Positions 45,172 to 57,822 of a DNA stretch of 64,000 nt are shown here, in pieces. Location of the stretch: positions 248,001 through 312,000 of the forward strand of contig JANCRA010000174.1 in the NCBI GenBank assembly GCA_024362935.1, written 5' to 3'. The notes under the pieces are model-generated. The model saw only the letters and a program-made list of their open reading frames with translations. It was not told where the DNA came from and made no database searches. The position numbers were made by a program, and so were the translations under genes. Positions within the stretch are counted from its first letter, which is position 1, and every line of letters starts with the position of its first letter. This DNA comes from Setophaga petechia. Taxonomy: Eukaryota > Chordata > Aves > Passeriformes > Parulidae.

Positions 45172-46668
45172 TAAATCCATCATTTCAGAATTTAATGCAT
45201 TTGACCACATGGATCTCCCTGAAAAACAATGGAAACATGGAATGTTTGGGTGGCAAAGGGACCTTAAAACCCACCCAGTGCCGTGGGCAAGGACACCTTC
45301 CACTAGCCCAGCTTGCTGGCCTTGGACATTTTGACACTCTGGACAGCCTGGCTCCATTTTGTTACCTGTGTGAAAAGAGAAAATTCTTGGATCTCCAAAT
45401 AGTTTCTGTGTTGGGAATAATCCAGCCTAAGAGTGTCCAGTAATTCCAGGTTTAAGCCAAACTCCAGGCCAGCTCCAGGATGGAATTTTACTTTGTCCTT
45501 CACCTATTCCCCATTTAATCTCCAACCAGAAGACAGCAGCCATCCCACCATAAATCCATCATTTCAGAATTCAATGCATTTGACCACATGGATCTCCCTG
45601 AAAAACAATGGAAACATGGAATGTTTGGGTGGCAAGAGACATTAAAACCCACCCAGTGCCATGGGCAGGGACACCTCCCACTAGCCCAGGTTGCTCCAAG
45701 CTGGCCTTGGACATTTTGACACTCTGGACAGCCTGGCTCCATTTTGTTACCTGTGTGAAAAGAGAAAATTCTTGGATCTCAAAATAGTTTCTGTGTTGGG
45801 AATAATCCAGCCTAAGAATGTCCAGTAGGTTTAACACAAATTCCAGGGCAGTTCCAGGATGGAATTTTACTTTGTTCTTTACCCATTCCCCATTTCATCT
45901 CCAACCAGAAGAGAGCAGCCATCCCACCTTAAATCCATCATTTCAGAATTTAATGCATTTGACCACATGGATCTCCCTGAAAAAGCCATGGAAACATGGA
46001 ATGTTTGGGTGGCAAGGGACTTTAAAATCCATCCAGAGCCTGGGCAGGGACACCTTCCACTAACCCAGCTTGCTCCAAGGTGGCCTTGGACATTTTGACA
46101 CTCTGGTTCCATTTTATTCCCTGTGTGAAAAGAGAAAATTCTTGGATCTCAAAATAGTTTCTGTGTTGGGAATAATCCAGCCTAAGAATGTCCAGTAGGT
46201 TTAACACAAATTCCAGGGCAGTTCCAGGATGGAATTTTACTTTGTCCTTTACCATTCCCCATTTAATCTCCAACCAGAAGACAGCAGCCATCCCACCTTA
46301 AATCCATCATTTCAGAATTCAATGCATTTGACCACATGGATCTCCCTGAAAAAGCCATGGAAACATGGAATGTTTGGGTGGCAAGAGACATTAAAATCCA
46401 TCCAGTGCCATGGGCAGGGACACCTTCCACTAACCCAGCTTGCTCCATGCTGACCTTGGACATTTTGACACTCTGGTTCCATTTTATTCCCTGTGTGAAA
46501 AGAGAAAATTCTTGGATCTCAAAATAGTTTCTGTGTTGGGAATAATCCAGCCTAAGAATGTCCAGTAGGTTTAACACAAATTCCAGGGCAGTTCCAGGAT
46601 GGAATTTTACTTTGTCCTTTACCATTCCCCATTTAATCTCCAACCAGAAGACAGCAGCCATCCCACCA
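45172..46668. repeat. ~375-bp tandem repeat, 4 copies, each with a CR1 end
   Basis: Copies start at 45172, 45551, 45930 and 46299 (spacing 379, 379, 369) at the landmark taaatccatcatttcagaat. Each copy contains a reverse CR1 3' segment (tggaatgtttgggtggcaag to ttggacattttgacactctg) plus about 250 bp of other sequence. The gcttgctccaagg part and ctggacagcctggctcc vary by small deletions. The first two copies have aaaaacaatgg where the last two have aaaaagccatgg, so pairs of copies are related. Confidence 0.96.
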
Positions 46669-47399
46669 GACTGGGGATTTAAAGGAATAAATTTGGATTG
46701 CATTTGGAGCAGACAAACAGAGCTGGAGCACGGAGGCAGAAATGAATTTAAAAGCTTTTTGTGTTTATTTGACTTAAGCAGGTCCATTTTCCCTGCACCA
46801 ACCCACTGGTGCTTCCTGGAGAAGTTCCCCAGCCATTCCTGTGACAGGCTGCATCAGACAAAATAAATTAACAAAAATTTAATTAGTTTGTAGCATTCCT
46901 GTCAAAACTGACAACTCAAACATGGGGAAAAGATCACGTTTTTCCCCGGGGAACATTTTTTATTTCTTTTTTTTTGCTCTCTGTCTGAGGGGGAACACGA
47001 AGTTGCTGAGCTATTTTTGGGTTTTACATGGCCCACTGCTTCCTGTGCTGTGGGAGGGTTCAGGAGTGAGGCCATAAAGGAATTAAATTTCCTTTTCTCC
47101 CTTCAGAACCGTGGATATGGACCCTCTGCTTATTTACATTCTCCCTGGCAGGTTTTCCTGTAGTCCCCACGGGATCCTTGACATGGATTTCCATCACAGA
47201 AGGTCCTTTCAAAGGTTTGTGTCTTGGTCCTGGCCTAACTCCTGGATATAAATACACGGATGGATACCTGAGGAATAACTCAGATGAATTTCCTACAGCC
47301 AGGAAGAATTCCCCTCAGAAAAAAACCCCAAAATATCAGAACCAGAATTTATTAACAACATATTCACATCTCCCACTTTCAAACCATTTTCCACCTCTT
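46669..47399. other. Noncoding DNA, nothing recognised
   Basis: No array, retroelement or exon is identified. Confidence 0.4.
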
Positions 47400-48365
47400 T
47401 GTCAGTTGTTAATTATGGTGACAATTGTTAATTGAGGTGGCAATTGTTGGATGTCACAGTGAAACTGAGGTGACAATTGTTGGATGTCACAAACAGTGAA
47501 ATATCAGATACGTATAATCATATTATAAGCATAATATATAGAAATATATTATATTTTATATATATAAAATATATAATACATATTATATACTGTGGTGACA
47601 ATATATAATTGTGGTGACAATTGTTGGATGTCGCAAACAGTAAAATATCAGAGAAATAGAATTATATTATAAATAGAATATCTATAAAATATATCTATAG
47701 ATATATATTGTGGTGACAATTGTTGGATGTCACAAACAGTGAAATATCAGATACGTATAATCATATTATAAACATAATATATAGAAATGTATTATATTTT
47801 ATATATATAAAATATATAATACATATTATATACTGTGGTGGCAATATATAATTGTGGTGACAATTGTTGGATGTCGCAAACAGTGAAATATCAGAGAAAT
47901 AGAATTATATTATAAATAGAATATCTATATAATATATCTATAGATATATTATATATTGTGGTGACAATTGCTGGATGTCACAAGCAGTGAAATATAATTA
48001 TATTATAAATATGATATCTAGAAATATAGAAATATTATATATATATATAATACATATATATTGTGGTGACAATTGTTGCATATCACAAGCAGTGAAATAG
48101 CAGAGAAATATAATTATATTATAAATATGATATCTAGAAATATATAAATATAATATATATTTTTATATAGAATAGATATATTATATATTGTGGTGACAAT
48201 TGTTGCATGTCACAAGCAGTAAAATAGCAGAGAAATATAATAATAATATAAATATAACATACAGAAATATAAAAATATTACATATATATATATAAATAAA
48301 TATATATTATATAGACATAGATATATAAAATATATATTATATAGAAATATAAAATAATATTCGAA
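47400..48365. repeat. AT-rich tandem repeat with a gtggtgacaattgttg core
   Basis: The core gtggtgacaattgttggatg, with acaaacagtgaaatatcag, recurs roughly every 100-150 bp (for example 47611, 47708, 47860, 47957, 48062, 48190), separated by TA-rich segments. Longer blocks (the tacgtataatcatattataa version at 47510 and 47755, and the gagaaatagaattatatta version at 47650 and 47893) alternate, suggesting a two-unit higher-order repeat of about 245 bp. It ends in TA-rich low complexity. Confidence 0.9.
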
Positions 48366-50047
48366 ATAAAATGCCCCAAATGCAGTCCTGGGGGATGTCT
48401 TGCAGGGAGGATGTAATTCCAGAGGAGCTCCCACATCCTGGTCTGGCACAGAGCAGGGTTGTGGTTGGAGTAGCTGCGTGCTGGAATCAGCTCAGTAATG
48501 ATTTTGGGCCTTGAAAGCAGCTACTAATTACTTTAATTAAACAATTATCCAGGAGATCAAATATATAGCAAATAATAAATCTTGCAGGTTGGGAGTATCA
48601 TGCATTTCCCACAGATAAGCATCAGTGAAATATAATAGAGTTGAGTGTTATTGTTAATTTTGACTTGGGGCTTACAAATCACAGCTCCCCTGAGCTCTGC
48701 AAGATCCAGGTAAAGCAAGAAATCCAAGTAAAACCTCTTTAATTCTTGTTTTCCAAAGAAAACCTTGCCTTTGGTTTTCATCTCCCCAGTTGTGGTGGGG
48801 GAAGGTCTGTCTGGGGTGTCAGTGGCTGCCCCTGGCTCTGCTGGACCCATCAGCAGGGAAAAAATAGAGTTTAATTCATTTTTTGAAGGATTTCTGTGGT
48901 GCTGGGTGCTGTTGGTAGCTCACATCCTCAGGGAATCCTCTCCTCCAGGAGGAATCAGGGGTGTGGAATGAGGGAGGGAAACAAAACACAGGAATGCTCC
49001 CTCCAAGCAAACTTCAGGAGTTTAAACAATGACATTGACCCCAAAAGGGAGACCCCAAATCTCTGCTCCTGCCCTGAGCACCCAATGCCATTTTTTGGGC
49101 CACTCTGGCAGCACCATCCCCCCTTCCCCAGCCCTGCCCAGGTGTGGAGCTTCCAAAATCACAGCACAGAACTACTGCATTCAAATTTAATTAATTCCAT
49201 GCATCTTGTGAAATCAATAATAATCCCTGGGCCCTGAGTGTTTCTTACAGGATTAATTCCTGGATCTGAGCCAGCAGTTCCCAGTCTGCCCAGTCCAGGC
49301 CCAAAGGAGAAGATTTCCAAGTCAGTAACCAGGGGCTGATTTGTGACACGTCAGGAATATCCAGGGAAAAACGATGGGAAAACATCCAGAAACCATGGAG
49401 AATGGAAATCCATCTTCTGCTGGGTGAACAACTCTTGGAAACCCAACACGTTCCACCTTCCCCCCTTGGCTCCAAAGCCTGTTCCAAGGTGGAAGATCAG
49501 CAGTGTGCAACTGAAACAATTCCATATAAAATAGGAAAGGGAAGGGATTTCCAGGAGCAGGAATGGTACCAGAGGGGAGCCACTGCCTGTCCTGCACTGA
49601 GGGAACATTTATTCAGCAATTTGGTTGTGATGGCAAAACTTTCAAGGCAGTGCTGGGCAGAAAGTCAAAATCTACATTTTAAGGTGATGTTTTAGGTCCT
49701 CTACAATGCACAGGAACCTGAATGATTTTTCTTTCCCTGTAACACAAGAATTTGTCTCCCTACAGAGGAGATAAATGCAGACATCCCATAAAATTCATTT
49801 AATTCAGCTTCCCTGAATTTCCCACCCGAATCCCAGAGATGGATGGTACAATGTCACTATATGGTGTTCACTCTAAAATTGAAAAGATGTTGAGATTAAT
49901 TACATTCCTTAAATTAAAGATTTGAGGGGAAACAAACAAACAGGTATTTTAAACAAAACCAAAAAAGCAGCAATCAGCAGCACAGTGGTTGGTTTGCAAG
50001 TTTAAACCAATGTTTGAAGGATTTCTATTGTGGAATCAGTGATTTTC
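48366..50047. other. Noncoding DNA, low in repeats
   Basis: The part at 48500-48640 has TAATTACTTTAATTAAAC, suggestive of a conserved noncoding element. Elsewhere nothing is recognised, and the open frames of under 120 codons have no domain. Confidence 0.35.
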
Positions 50048-50175
50048 CACAGAATCCCAGAATGTTTTGGGATGGGGAAGAGCCTTAAAGCTCCTCCCAT
50101 CCTTTGCCATGGGCAGGGACACCTTCCACCAGCCCAGGCTGCTCCAAGGTGGCCCTGGACACTCCAGGGATGACA
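50048..50175 (-). mobile_element. CR1 LINE fragment (3' end)
   Basis: The plus strand shows cacagaatcccagaatg (degraded octamer tail), then ttttgggatggggaagagcc, gccatgggcagggacacctt and gctgctccaaggtggccctg. Confidence 0.88.
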
Positions 50176-52107
50176 ATGTGGAATTCAGGAGGATGCTCAA
50201 TGGTTCAGAGGTGCCCATTCCATGGAATATTTTACCATCCAAATCCCTGCCTGTGCTGCTGTGCTGTGCTCAGCTCACCTCCCGCAGGGACTGTGCTCAG
50301 GATGGGTCTGACTCTCATCAGTTTTATCCTAAACTTAATTTCTTGCAAATTTAATACAAGAACAGCAAGAACAAGGCCCAGCTCAGCTGCTCTGAGGCTG
50401 CTCCCTGCACTGAGGGCAGGACTTGGCCCAGGACACAGGAATTACTCCTGGGAGATGAGCTGTGCAAAGAAACAGGAGTGTGAAGAGCTGAGAAATCTCT
50501 TTGTAACCCCTCAGCTTCCTTTTAACCGGGAATATTGACACAACCAGCTCTGCAGAGTGCTGGAACCTGCGAGTTTGGAGTGCTGGAAAGCACTGGGGTT
50601 TTAATAAAAAATAAAATAAGCCTTGAAGAGAGTGTGAAAACCCCAGGATCTGGGGAGTAGATGGCAAACAGAGCTGCAGAGCAGGGAGATGGCTGCAGGT
50701 CCCATCCCCTCCCCAGCCCTTGTCCATCCCTGCAGTGCAGCCAATGCAGGAGTGCAGAGGGAGGGAGGGGGTGCATTGCCATGAAAGCTTCCCCCCATCC
50801 TTTCTTCTCCTCTCTCTAATGCTGCCCCTGATATATTAAGCTGCATTCCAGCCAGCTTCAAGGACATGTTTCTGAATCCCATTCAAGATGCTGACAGCCC
50901 CTGAAGGTGTGAGAGGAAACATGCCCTCAGATGGACTGCATTTATCCGTCTGCTCAGACCTTTAATCTGACATGTTTAGCAAAGCCTCTGCAGCGCTGCC
51001 CAGAACGTTCCAGCAGAAGAAAGCAGGAGAAGCAGGATTCAGGTGTTGCCTCTGGAGGTTGTTGTGGTGTTGGTGGGGCAGGCTCCAAAGCTGACAAGGA
51101 AAGAGCAGTGCCAGCCAAGGAATGGGGTTCTCTGGTGCTGCTGGGCTGGGCAGGCTGCCCTGGCTGGTAAACTGGTTTTACTGGTCTTTACTGGGTTTTG
51201 CCACATGGACCCCCCAAAATGCCCACGAGCTCCTTCACAGCCTTTATTGCAAATGGTACCAGGTCTGCTCTTGAATCCATTCCACCCTTGAGGGCCACAG
51301 AGCCCAGTTTCCCTTCTTGACCCAAACCAGGACTTGAGTGGAATCACTTTGTGCAGATCCTGAGCTTAGACTTGAGCCAGATAAGCCTTGTGGCAGATAA
51401 GGGCTCCTGTCCTTGCTCTGCACAGAAATTGCTGAAATCCTGCCCACTGTGAGGAGAGATCTGCTGATTTCCAGCAGGAGGAGGGCAGCTTTCCAGTCCT
51501 GGTTTTAATCCATCAGAGATCTCCTGCAAACAGCTGCCTTTTATTTATTTTCTTCCTCTTTTTTTTCCTCTCTTTTTTCTTTCTCTAGTTGGGACTAACT
51601 CAGTGTCATTCTCCTTTTTAATTTTTTTTTCTTTGGAGAGAATCTCTATTTGCTGTGTCCTGATGAAGTCCCAGTTATTCCTATTTCATTTACATCAACA
51701 TCACTCAAGACTTAGTCACCAGCCTTAAATGATGTTGACTTAACATGGGCTTAAACAGAATAAAAAATGACTCATCACTGTGTGAGGGATTTCTGAGGCT
51801 GAGCAAAGGGGAGAAAGTGGAACAGCTTAATCCTTAACTTCTTCAAATCCTTCTTTTTTCTCTCTTGCTAAAATGGGAGGAGGGAATTCCCTGTGGTACT
51901 GAAAATCTAATGATGGGAAAAAGGGGTCACTTTGCAAAATACAAAATGAAAAGAAACTTTAATCACCGTGATAAGATTCTCCTTAAAAACGTTCAGTTCT
52001 GCCCTGAGGGCCCTGCTGCAGCACATTCATCATCACAGGGACCTTGAGCTGTGCTAAATTGTAAAATTGTATTTGTAATTGTGGTTACAAATTCCGCGTG
52101 GTGCAAT
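50176..52107. other. Noncoding DNA, nothing firmly recognised
   Basis: A minus-strand AATAAA lies at 51248-51243, right after a 67-codon minus frame. No retroelement match is clear. A TGACTCA motif (AP-1 type) is at about 51767. Open frames do not match known families. Confidence 0.35.
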
Positions 52108-53245
52108 GCTGATGGCACAGCAGTGGGGACACAAAACAGTTCTGAGGGGGCTCAGGTCTGCTGCATTTTGGAGCAGATTTTAAAAGGGAAAAAAAGCCCT
52201 AACTCCTACAAAATCCATGCCAAAATAACTTTAAAGCCAGGCCCAAGGAGATGATGTCCCAGCAGTGGGGACACAAGGACTTGGGGCAGTTTTGGGGGGC
52301 TCAGGCCTTCGTTCAGGTCTGCTGCATTTTGGAGCAGATTTTAAAAGGGAAAAGCAATCTCCAACTCCTGAGAAATCCATGCCTAAATAATTTTAAAGCC
52401 TGGTCCAAGGAGATGAAAGCACAGCAATGAGGACAAAAGCATTTGGGGCAATTTGGAGAGGGAAGTTCAGGGAGGCTCAGGCCTTCACTCAGGTCTGATC
52501 TGTTTTGGAACAGGTTTTATAAAGGGAAGAATAATCCCTAACTCCTGCAAAATCCATGCCAAAATAACTTTAAAGCCTGGCCCAAGGAGATGATGGCACA
52601 GTACTGGGGACACAAGGATTTGAGGCGGTTTTGGGGGTCTCAGGCCTTCCCTCAGGTCTGCTGCATTTTGGATGAGATTTTTAAAAAGGAAAACAATCTG
52701 TAACTCCTGCAAAATCCATGCCAAAATAACATTAAAGCCTGGCCCAAGGAGATGATGGCACAGTTGCAAGGACACAGGACTTGGGGACTGTTTGGGGATC
52801 TCAGGCCTTCCCTCAGGTCTGCTCCATTTGCAGCAGATTTTAAAAGGGAAAACAATCCCTACCTCCTGCAAAATCCATGCCTAAATGATTTTAAAGCCTG
52901 ACTCAAGGAGATGATGGCACAGCAGTGGGGACACAGGACTTGGGGACAGTTTGGAGGGGGCAACTCAAGGGGGTCTCAGGCCTTCCCTCAGGTCTGCTCC
53001 ATTTGCAGCAGATTTTAAAAAGGGAAAACAATCCCTAACTCCTGCAAAACCCTGTGGTTAAATAACATTAAAGCCTGACCCAAGGAGATGATGGCACAGT
53101 TGTAAGGACACAGGACTTGGGGACACTTTGGGGATCTCAGGCCTTCCCTCAGGTCTGCTCCATTTGCAGCAGATTTTAAAAGGGAAAACAATCCCTAACT
53201 CCTGCAAAACCCTGTGCCTAAATAATCCTCAAACCAGGCCCCAGA
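52108..53245. repeat. ~160-178-bp tandem repeat, 7 copies
   Basis: Units share aggtctgctgcattttggag, ttaaaagggaaaacaatccc, aactcctgcaaaatccatgc and aaggagatgatggcacag. The gcagattttaaaa landmark recurs at about 52170, 52331, 52505 (diverged), 52671, 52832, 53005 and 53168. The later units replace the cattttggag part with catttgcag, marking a subfamily that spread at the right side. Confidence 0.94.
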
Positions 53246-54399
53246 GAGCCCAGGGTGTCCCTGCCATGGTGCCACAGCTTCTCTGGGGACAGGAGGGGCT
53301 GTGGGGTACCCACAGTGGAGCCCCTCTGAGCACAAGGGAGCCCGGTGGCAAATCCTTCCCAAGGGCTGGAATTTGGCAGGCAGAGCCAAATCCACATTAT
53401 CCACATTATCCACATCATCCAAGAGCAGCCACTGCAGCTGCTGACGACAGCCAGGCCTCAGATCTGCACTCTGCTCCTTTCTGTGGAGCAGGGAGACGGA
53501 TCAGAGGACACCCCCCGAGCCTTTGAGGAGCATCCAGCTCGGGCTGGGGGAGCCCCATGACTTCACTGCGAGCGCTGCTCGACGTCTGGAATAAAGAGAC
53601 AGACAGAAAAAAAGCAAAAAGCACCTTTGGAGCCTTTAAGGGTAATGAAGGAGTGCATCAAAAGAAAAAGAAAAAAAAGGAGAAAGAGAGAGGGAGAAAG
53701 ATACGTTTGGCTGACTGTGAATGAATCTTATAAAATGGAAATGGGAAACATGTGCAAACACTTTAAATATTTTTGCCCCTGCAAGATACTTGAAGACTTC
53801 CCTTGTAAAACAAATAGGGAACAAAATAAAACCAGGTTTCCTTCAGTCAGCACATAATCATTTTCATGTTAATTTTTATCTTGTTAACCCAAAAATCTAT
53901 TAGAAGAAAATTATCTGCCTGAAATCTGGCTTGTGACTCACGCTAAGTGGTTCTGATATTTTGAGAAAATAAATCTTTACAGTGTTTACACAAGTCTATC
54001 TGAAATTACAGTGTGTAAAAGAAATAATGGTTTCGAGTGACCATAGGTGACAAATGATCAGGCTTCTGATGTTATTCCCCTTGGCCTTGGCTGCAGGGGA
54101 GGTTTTTTTCCCTTTTCTTTTAATCCCTTCTCATTGTAACAATGGCAAAGCACACCCAGAGCTAAATGCAAAGCTAATTGAACATTAATTCAACAGTAGA
54201 TTAATCGTGCTGTGGATTCTGCCCAGGTGCTGAATGGTCAGATCCAGCCATAATTAAAAAGGGCAGAAGAGTAATTTAATTACAGACCTGTCCTTAATTG
54301 TGAGAGGCCTCCCTGCTCTTCATGCCAAGTTGTGTTACCAAAGGGTTTGGATTTTAGAGAAGATCATTTGCACAATGAGAGCAAGATGGTTTTGAATTG
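53246..54399. promoter_or_regulatory. Unique stretch with candidate conserved element
   Basis: A triplet of cacattatc lies at 53393-53418. The part at about 54130-54310 is repeat-free with aaagctaattgaacattaat, acagtagattaatcgtgctg and agtaatttaattacagacc, dense in homeodomain-type cores. It is a good candidate for a conserved noncoding element, unverified. Confidence 0.32.
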
Positions 54400-54530
54400 A
54401 ATCATGAAATCGTGGAATCATGAAATCAGAGAATCACAGAATCACAGAATCATGGAATCACAGAATCATAGAATATGGAAAGGACCCACAAGAATTATCC
54501 AAGTCCAACTCCTGGCCCTCCACTCCAATG
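54400..54530 (-). mobile_element. CR1 LINE fragment with octamer tail
   Basis: About nine degenerate copies of the CR1 terminal octamer (cagaatca-type, plus-strand reading) run from 54400 to 54472, then aaggacccacaagaattatc and caagtccaactcctggccct. Only the last ~60 bp of the element body remain. Confidence 0.9.
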
Positions 54531-55884
54531 TTTCATAGCTGTCACCTTAATTTTTAATTTTTTCTAAACAGGCCCATTGATTGCCATTAAAAGGAGAATT
54601 AAAGTTCTTTCAGGATTTAAACATTCCTGTTTCTCCTCATGGATACCACCAGTCTCCACACATTCCTTGTGTCATTCCTGAAATACAGTACAATAATAAT
54701 AATAATTCAACATCTGTGGCTAATCCTGCAAGCCAAAGGCTATAATTAATTCTAACCCCTTTCTTCTGCTTGAATTTCAGCAGCATAAAATAACAGGTAG
54801 AAGGAGATGTTCAATAGGGAGAAATCTGGATAAATACACAGAAGTTCATTAGTAAGAACAAGTGGTGTGTTTTGGCTGGAAAACATCTTTTTGGGGTAAA
54901 GAGAAGGAAGCAAATGAAATGCAACCTGGGCATTTTATTCCAGGATTTGAACTTTCCATATTCTGCCCTGAGTTGCTTTATTAGCTAAAGCTCTGGGAGG
55001 ACAATTACTGAGTGGTTTATATTGAAGTTATTACTTAAATCCCCTTAAATTCATAGTGGGCAGCTTGGAAATCTGCCTTGGTTCTGGGATTCCTGAGGAG
55101 GGCACAGACTGCAGGCAAAAGCTGCTTTTTAGCATTTTTTTGTTATTTAACAAATTTCTTCCACTTCAGCCCTACCAGTTATCAAAACTTTTACAGCTGA
55201 GTTTTGCTTTTTAAAGGGAATAGAATCCTTCCCATCCTTCTTTGCAAAGTTCATTCCCATGCCAGCTTTTCCATCCTCTGGCTTCGAGTCTAGCTAACTT
55301 CATAAATAAAAAAGAAATCGATAAATGCCTCTGCTGGAGGCTGAAACCCTGGGAAGGGCAGCCAGTGCCAGCATCCACCTGATGGGATTGGCACATGGAT
55401 TCTCTCTTTATCCAGACTGGGAGGGCAACACATTGGCACAGACTGGCAGGGAGAAAAGTTGGGAATAAATATTTGAATGGTACCTTGGAATTCCCAGAAG
55501 GATCAGAAAAGCAGGAAAGGCTTTTGTCCCTGGGTGAGGGACTGGAGGGGGCAAGAGGAGTGGAGCTCAGGCTTGGAGCCTGAATTCCTTTGGGAATTTT
55601 CTCCCCTGTTTAAAATCTGTGCCTTGGCTGGGCACTCTGGAGCTGTTTAACAGGAATAACCCCAGGAATTCTCCCAGGGAAAGCCCAGCAGGTGCCTTTG
55701 CTGGTCAGGGATTTCCCCCTGCTGAATGGGGCTCTGGATTAAAGCAGCTCCATAAATCCAAGGTTTCCTCCTCATGTGCACTTCCCACCCCATCCCAAAC
55801 CTTGTTTGACCCATGGGAGTGCCACAGCACAGGGGACAGCTCAGCATCCTCCAGGAATGAACAAAGAGCTGGGTTCCAGGGGGA
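54531..55884. other. Noncoding DNA, low in repeats
   Basis: AT-rich repeat-free parts (about 54540-54640 and 54950-55060) may be constrained. No gene or array is seen. Confidence 0.35.
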
Positions 55885-56420
55885 CAAGGGCAGGAAAAGC
55901 CGTTTATTGGAAATCAGCTCCAAAGACTGCAGAATTCTGAGGTGACAGGGTTTGTTTAGGGGCACTGAACAACATCCCAGCCCAGCAGGGCCAGGCAGGC
56001 TGAGGGTGATCCCCAGAACCATCCTGGGATGGCATTTTTGGGCTGTTCCCAACAGGAGAACTTCCCAGGAATGCTGGGGGAGAGCTGCCCACCAGGCCAC
56101 AGCAGTAACTGCCTTTGCTTTGAGATGTTTGAGATGCAAATCTCCCACCACAACAAGCAGCACTCCCAGCTGGGCAGCTGGCACCAAAAACAGCTCCAGG
56201 AAATCCAACCCCACTCAGCAAGGGGAAAAGATTCCTGTTGGGAAAACAGGGAGAAGCTCCTGCCCTACAAACCTGCCCTTCCATCCCTCCACAGGTACCT
56301 GCTGGGCTTGCTCCTTCCAGGTGTTTGAGGGTTTAAAATACACAATAATTTCAATGAGAGGAAAACCCAGGCTGGGCCCCACCACAACATCAGCCACAGA
56401 ATTATACCCTGTGCTTCCTG
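55885..56420 (-). other. Candidate 3' terminal exon region, minus strand
   Basis: On the minus strand an AATAAA (55908-55903) ends a stretch with gene-like signals. These are a polypyrimidine/ctgcag acceptor ending at 56418, a donor AG|GTACCTG at 56299/56298, and an acceptor ending ttttcccaacag at 56235. The implied middle exon (56417-56299) is 119 bp. The implied intron of 64 bp is shorter than most vertebrate introns, so the splicing model may be wrong. Minus frames here (up to 169 codons) match no family I know. It could also be noncoding RNA or chance. Confidence 0.2.
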
Positions 56421-56827
56421 CAGCAAGGAGAATTTGCTTCTCTATTACCCAAAATCGACACAGCTGAGCTCCGTGGCTTGAAGCTAACATCACTTGGAAA
56501 CATGAGGAGGAATGATTGAAGGATTTCAGCAGTGAATTGCAGTGATTCTGTTCATAAAGTGTCTTGGTGGCTGTTAAAACATTTAAAAATTTCTTTACTT
56601 TTTCTTCAGTTAAAAATCAAATTGAATGGGGTTTCTTTAATTGTAAGTGCATCTCATTATCTTTATGCTCACATCTAATAATCCAGATTCTTGTTTGTGG
56701 ATGTGAACTTGAGATTATTAAATTGTCATGAACCAAATATTAAGCCACACGAAAAGGTTTTAAAATGGGGCAATCTAGAAAAGTTATTAATTAATTAAAT
56801 GACCAGAATATACATTATTCACCCAGC
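56421..56827. promoter_or_regulatory. AT-rich low-repeat stretch, candidate conserved element
   Basis: The part at 56540-56810 contains tttaattgtaagtgcatctc, gagattattaaattgtcatg and ttattaattaattaaatgac with no periodicity. Confidence 0.25.
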
Positions 56828-56884
56828 ACCCCTAGATAATCCTTAAGGTCCCTTCCAACCCAAGGCATTCCATGAATCTGTGAA
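56828..56884 (+). mobile_element. CR1 LINE 3'-end remnant
   Basis: Only about 57 bp remain: ctagataatccttaaggtcc, cttccaacccaaggcattcc and atgaatctgtgaa. This is the last CR1 block with one or two terminal octamers. Confidence 0.82.
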
Positions 56885-57631
56885 CCCTTCTATGTGTATT
56901 TTTAAAGAGCCTAAGATGCTCTTCTAGAGCCAAACTCCCCCAAATTTATACAATAAAAGGAAACAGTTTGATCAGGAAATGATTTGAACATTATTTTGCT
57001 TCATGAAAAGCACTTCCCATCCCCACAGTTGCAAAACCCAACCGATTGCCCAGGTTTAGCTGAGCAATGCTGACATCATTCCAATGATTTTTTTTTTTAA
57101 GATCTGAGCAATTATTGTCTGCAGGAGATGGGGCTGGCACTGAATTCCTGTCAAACCCAGCTCAGGTGCTGAAGTGAAGCTGCAGCTTTGGAGGATTTGC
57201 TTGTTTGTGTTGTTTTGGGGTTTGTTTTTCTCCCTTTACCTTATCTTTGTCCACGTAAATATTCTGCTGCACCTCGGGTTGTTGTCTAAGAAAATAAATC
57301 ACAGAGCTCTTGTCTGGAGGGGCTTGGCCTGGATAAACCAAGCAGCAGGTCCAGGCACATCCAGGATGTCTCTGTGTGCTTCAAAGAACCCCAAACCACA
57401 GCAGTCACCTCAAGGTTTGAGTCAGGAAACGTCTTCACCCTCACTGGAGGGGGGTGGCAGCTGATCTGCTGCAATTATTGAAGGTCTGATGAGCTGAAAG
57501 AATAAAGCTGTTATTGAAAGGTTGGTTAAGATCAGGGAAAAGAGAGCAGATCATCCAGAGAAGGGATTTTTGGGTGGTTTCTGCACACAATTTTTGAACT
57601 TAAAGGACTGGGAGTAAGAATTAGAGGGAGT
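56885..57631. other. Noncoding DNA, nothing recognised
   Basis: No array, retroelement or exon is seen. Confidence 0.4.
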
Positions 57632-57822
57632 CGTGGCATCCTGGAATGGTTTGGGTGGGAAGGGATCTTAAAAATCAATTATTCCATGGGCAAGGGCTCC
57701 TTCAACCATCCCACAGTGCTCCAAGCCCTGTCCAAGCTGGCCCTGGACACTTCCAGGGATCCAGGAGCAGCCACAGCTTCTCTGGGAATCTGTGCCAGGG
57801 CCCCTCCACCCTCACAGGGGAG
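57632..57822 (-). mobile_element. CR1 LINE fragment (3' end)
   Basis: The plus strand shows tggaatggtttgggtgggaa, gctccaagccctgtccaagc, tggacacttccagggatcc and cagccacagcttctctggga in order. Confidence 0.9.

Noticed and set aside
51244..51447. 67-codon minus frame with an aromatic pattern recalling PWWP domains (VLVWVKKGNWALWPSRV), next to AATAAA
   Set aside because: The resemblance is a single short motif with no flanking domain, and the rest of the frame is unremarkable. A homology search with a PWWP profile would settle it.
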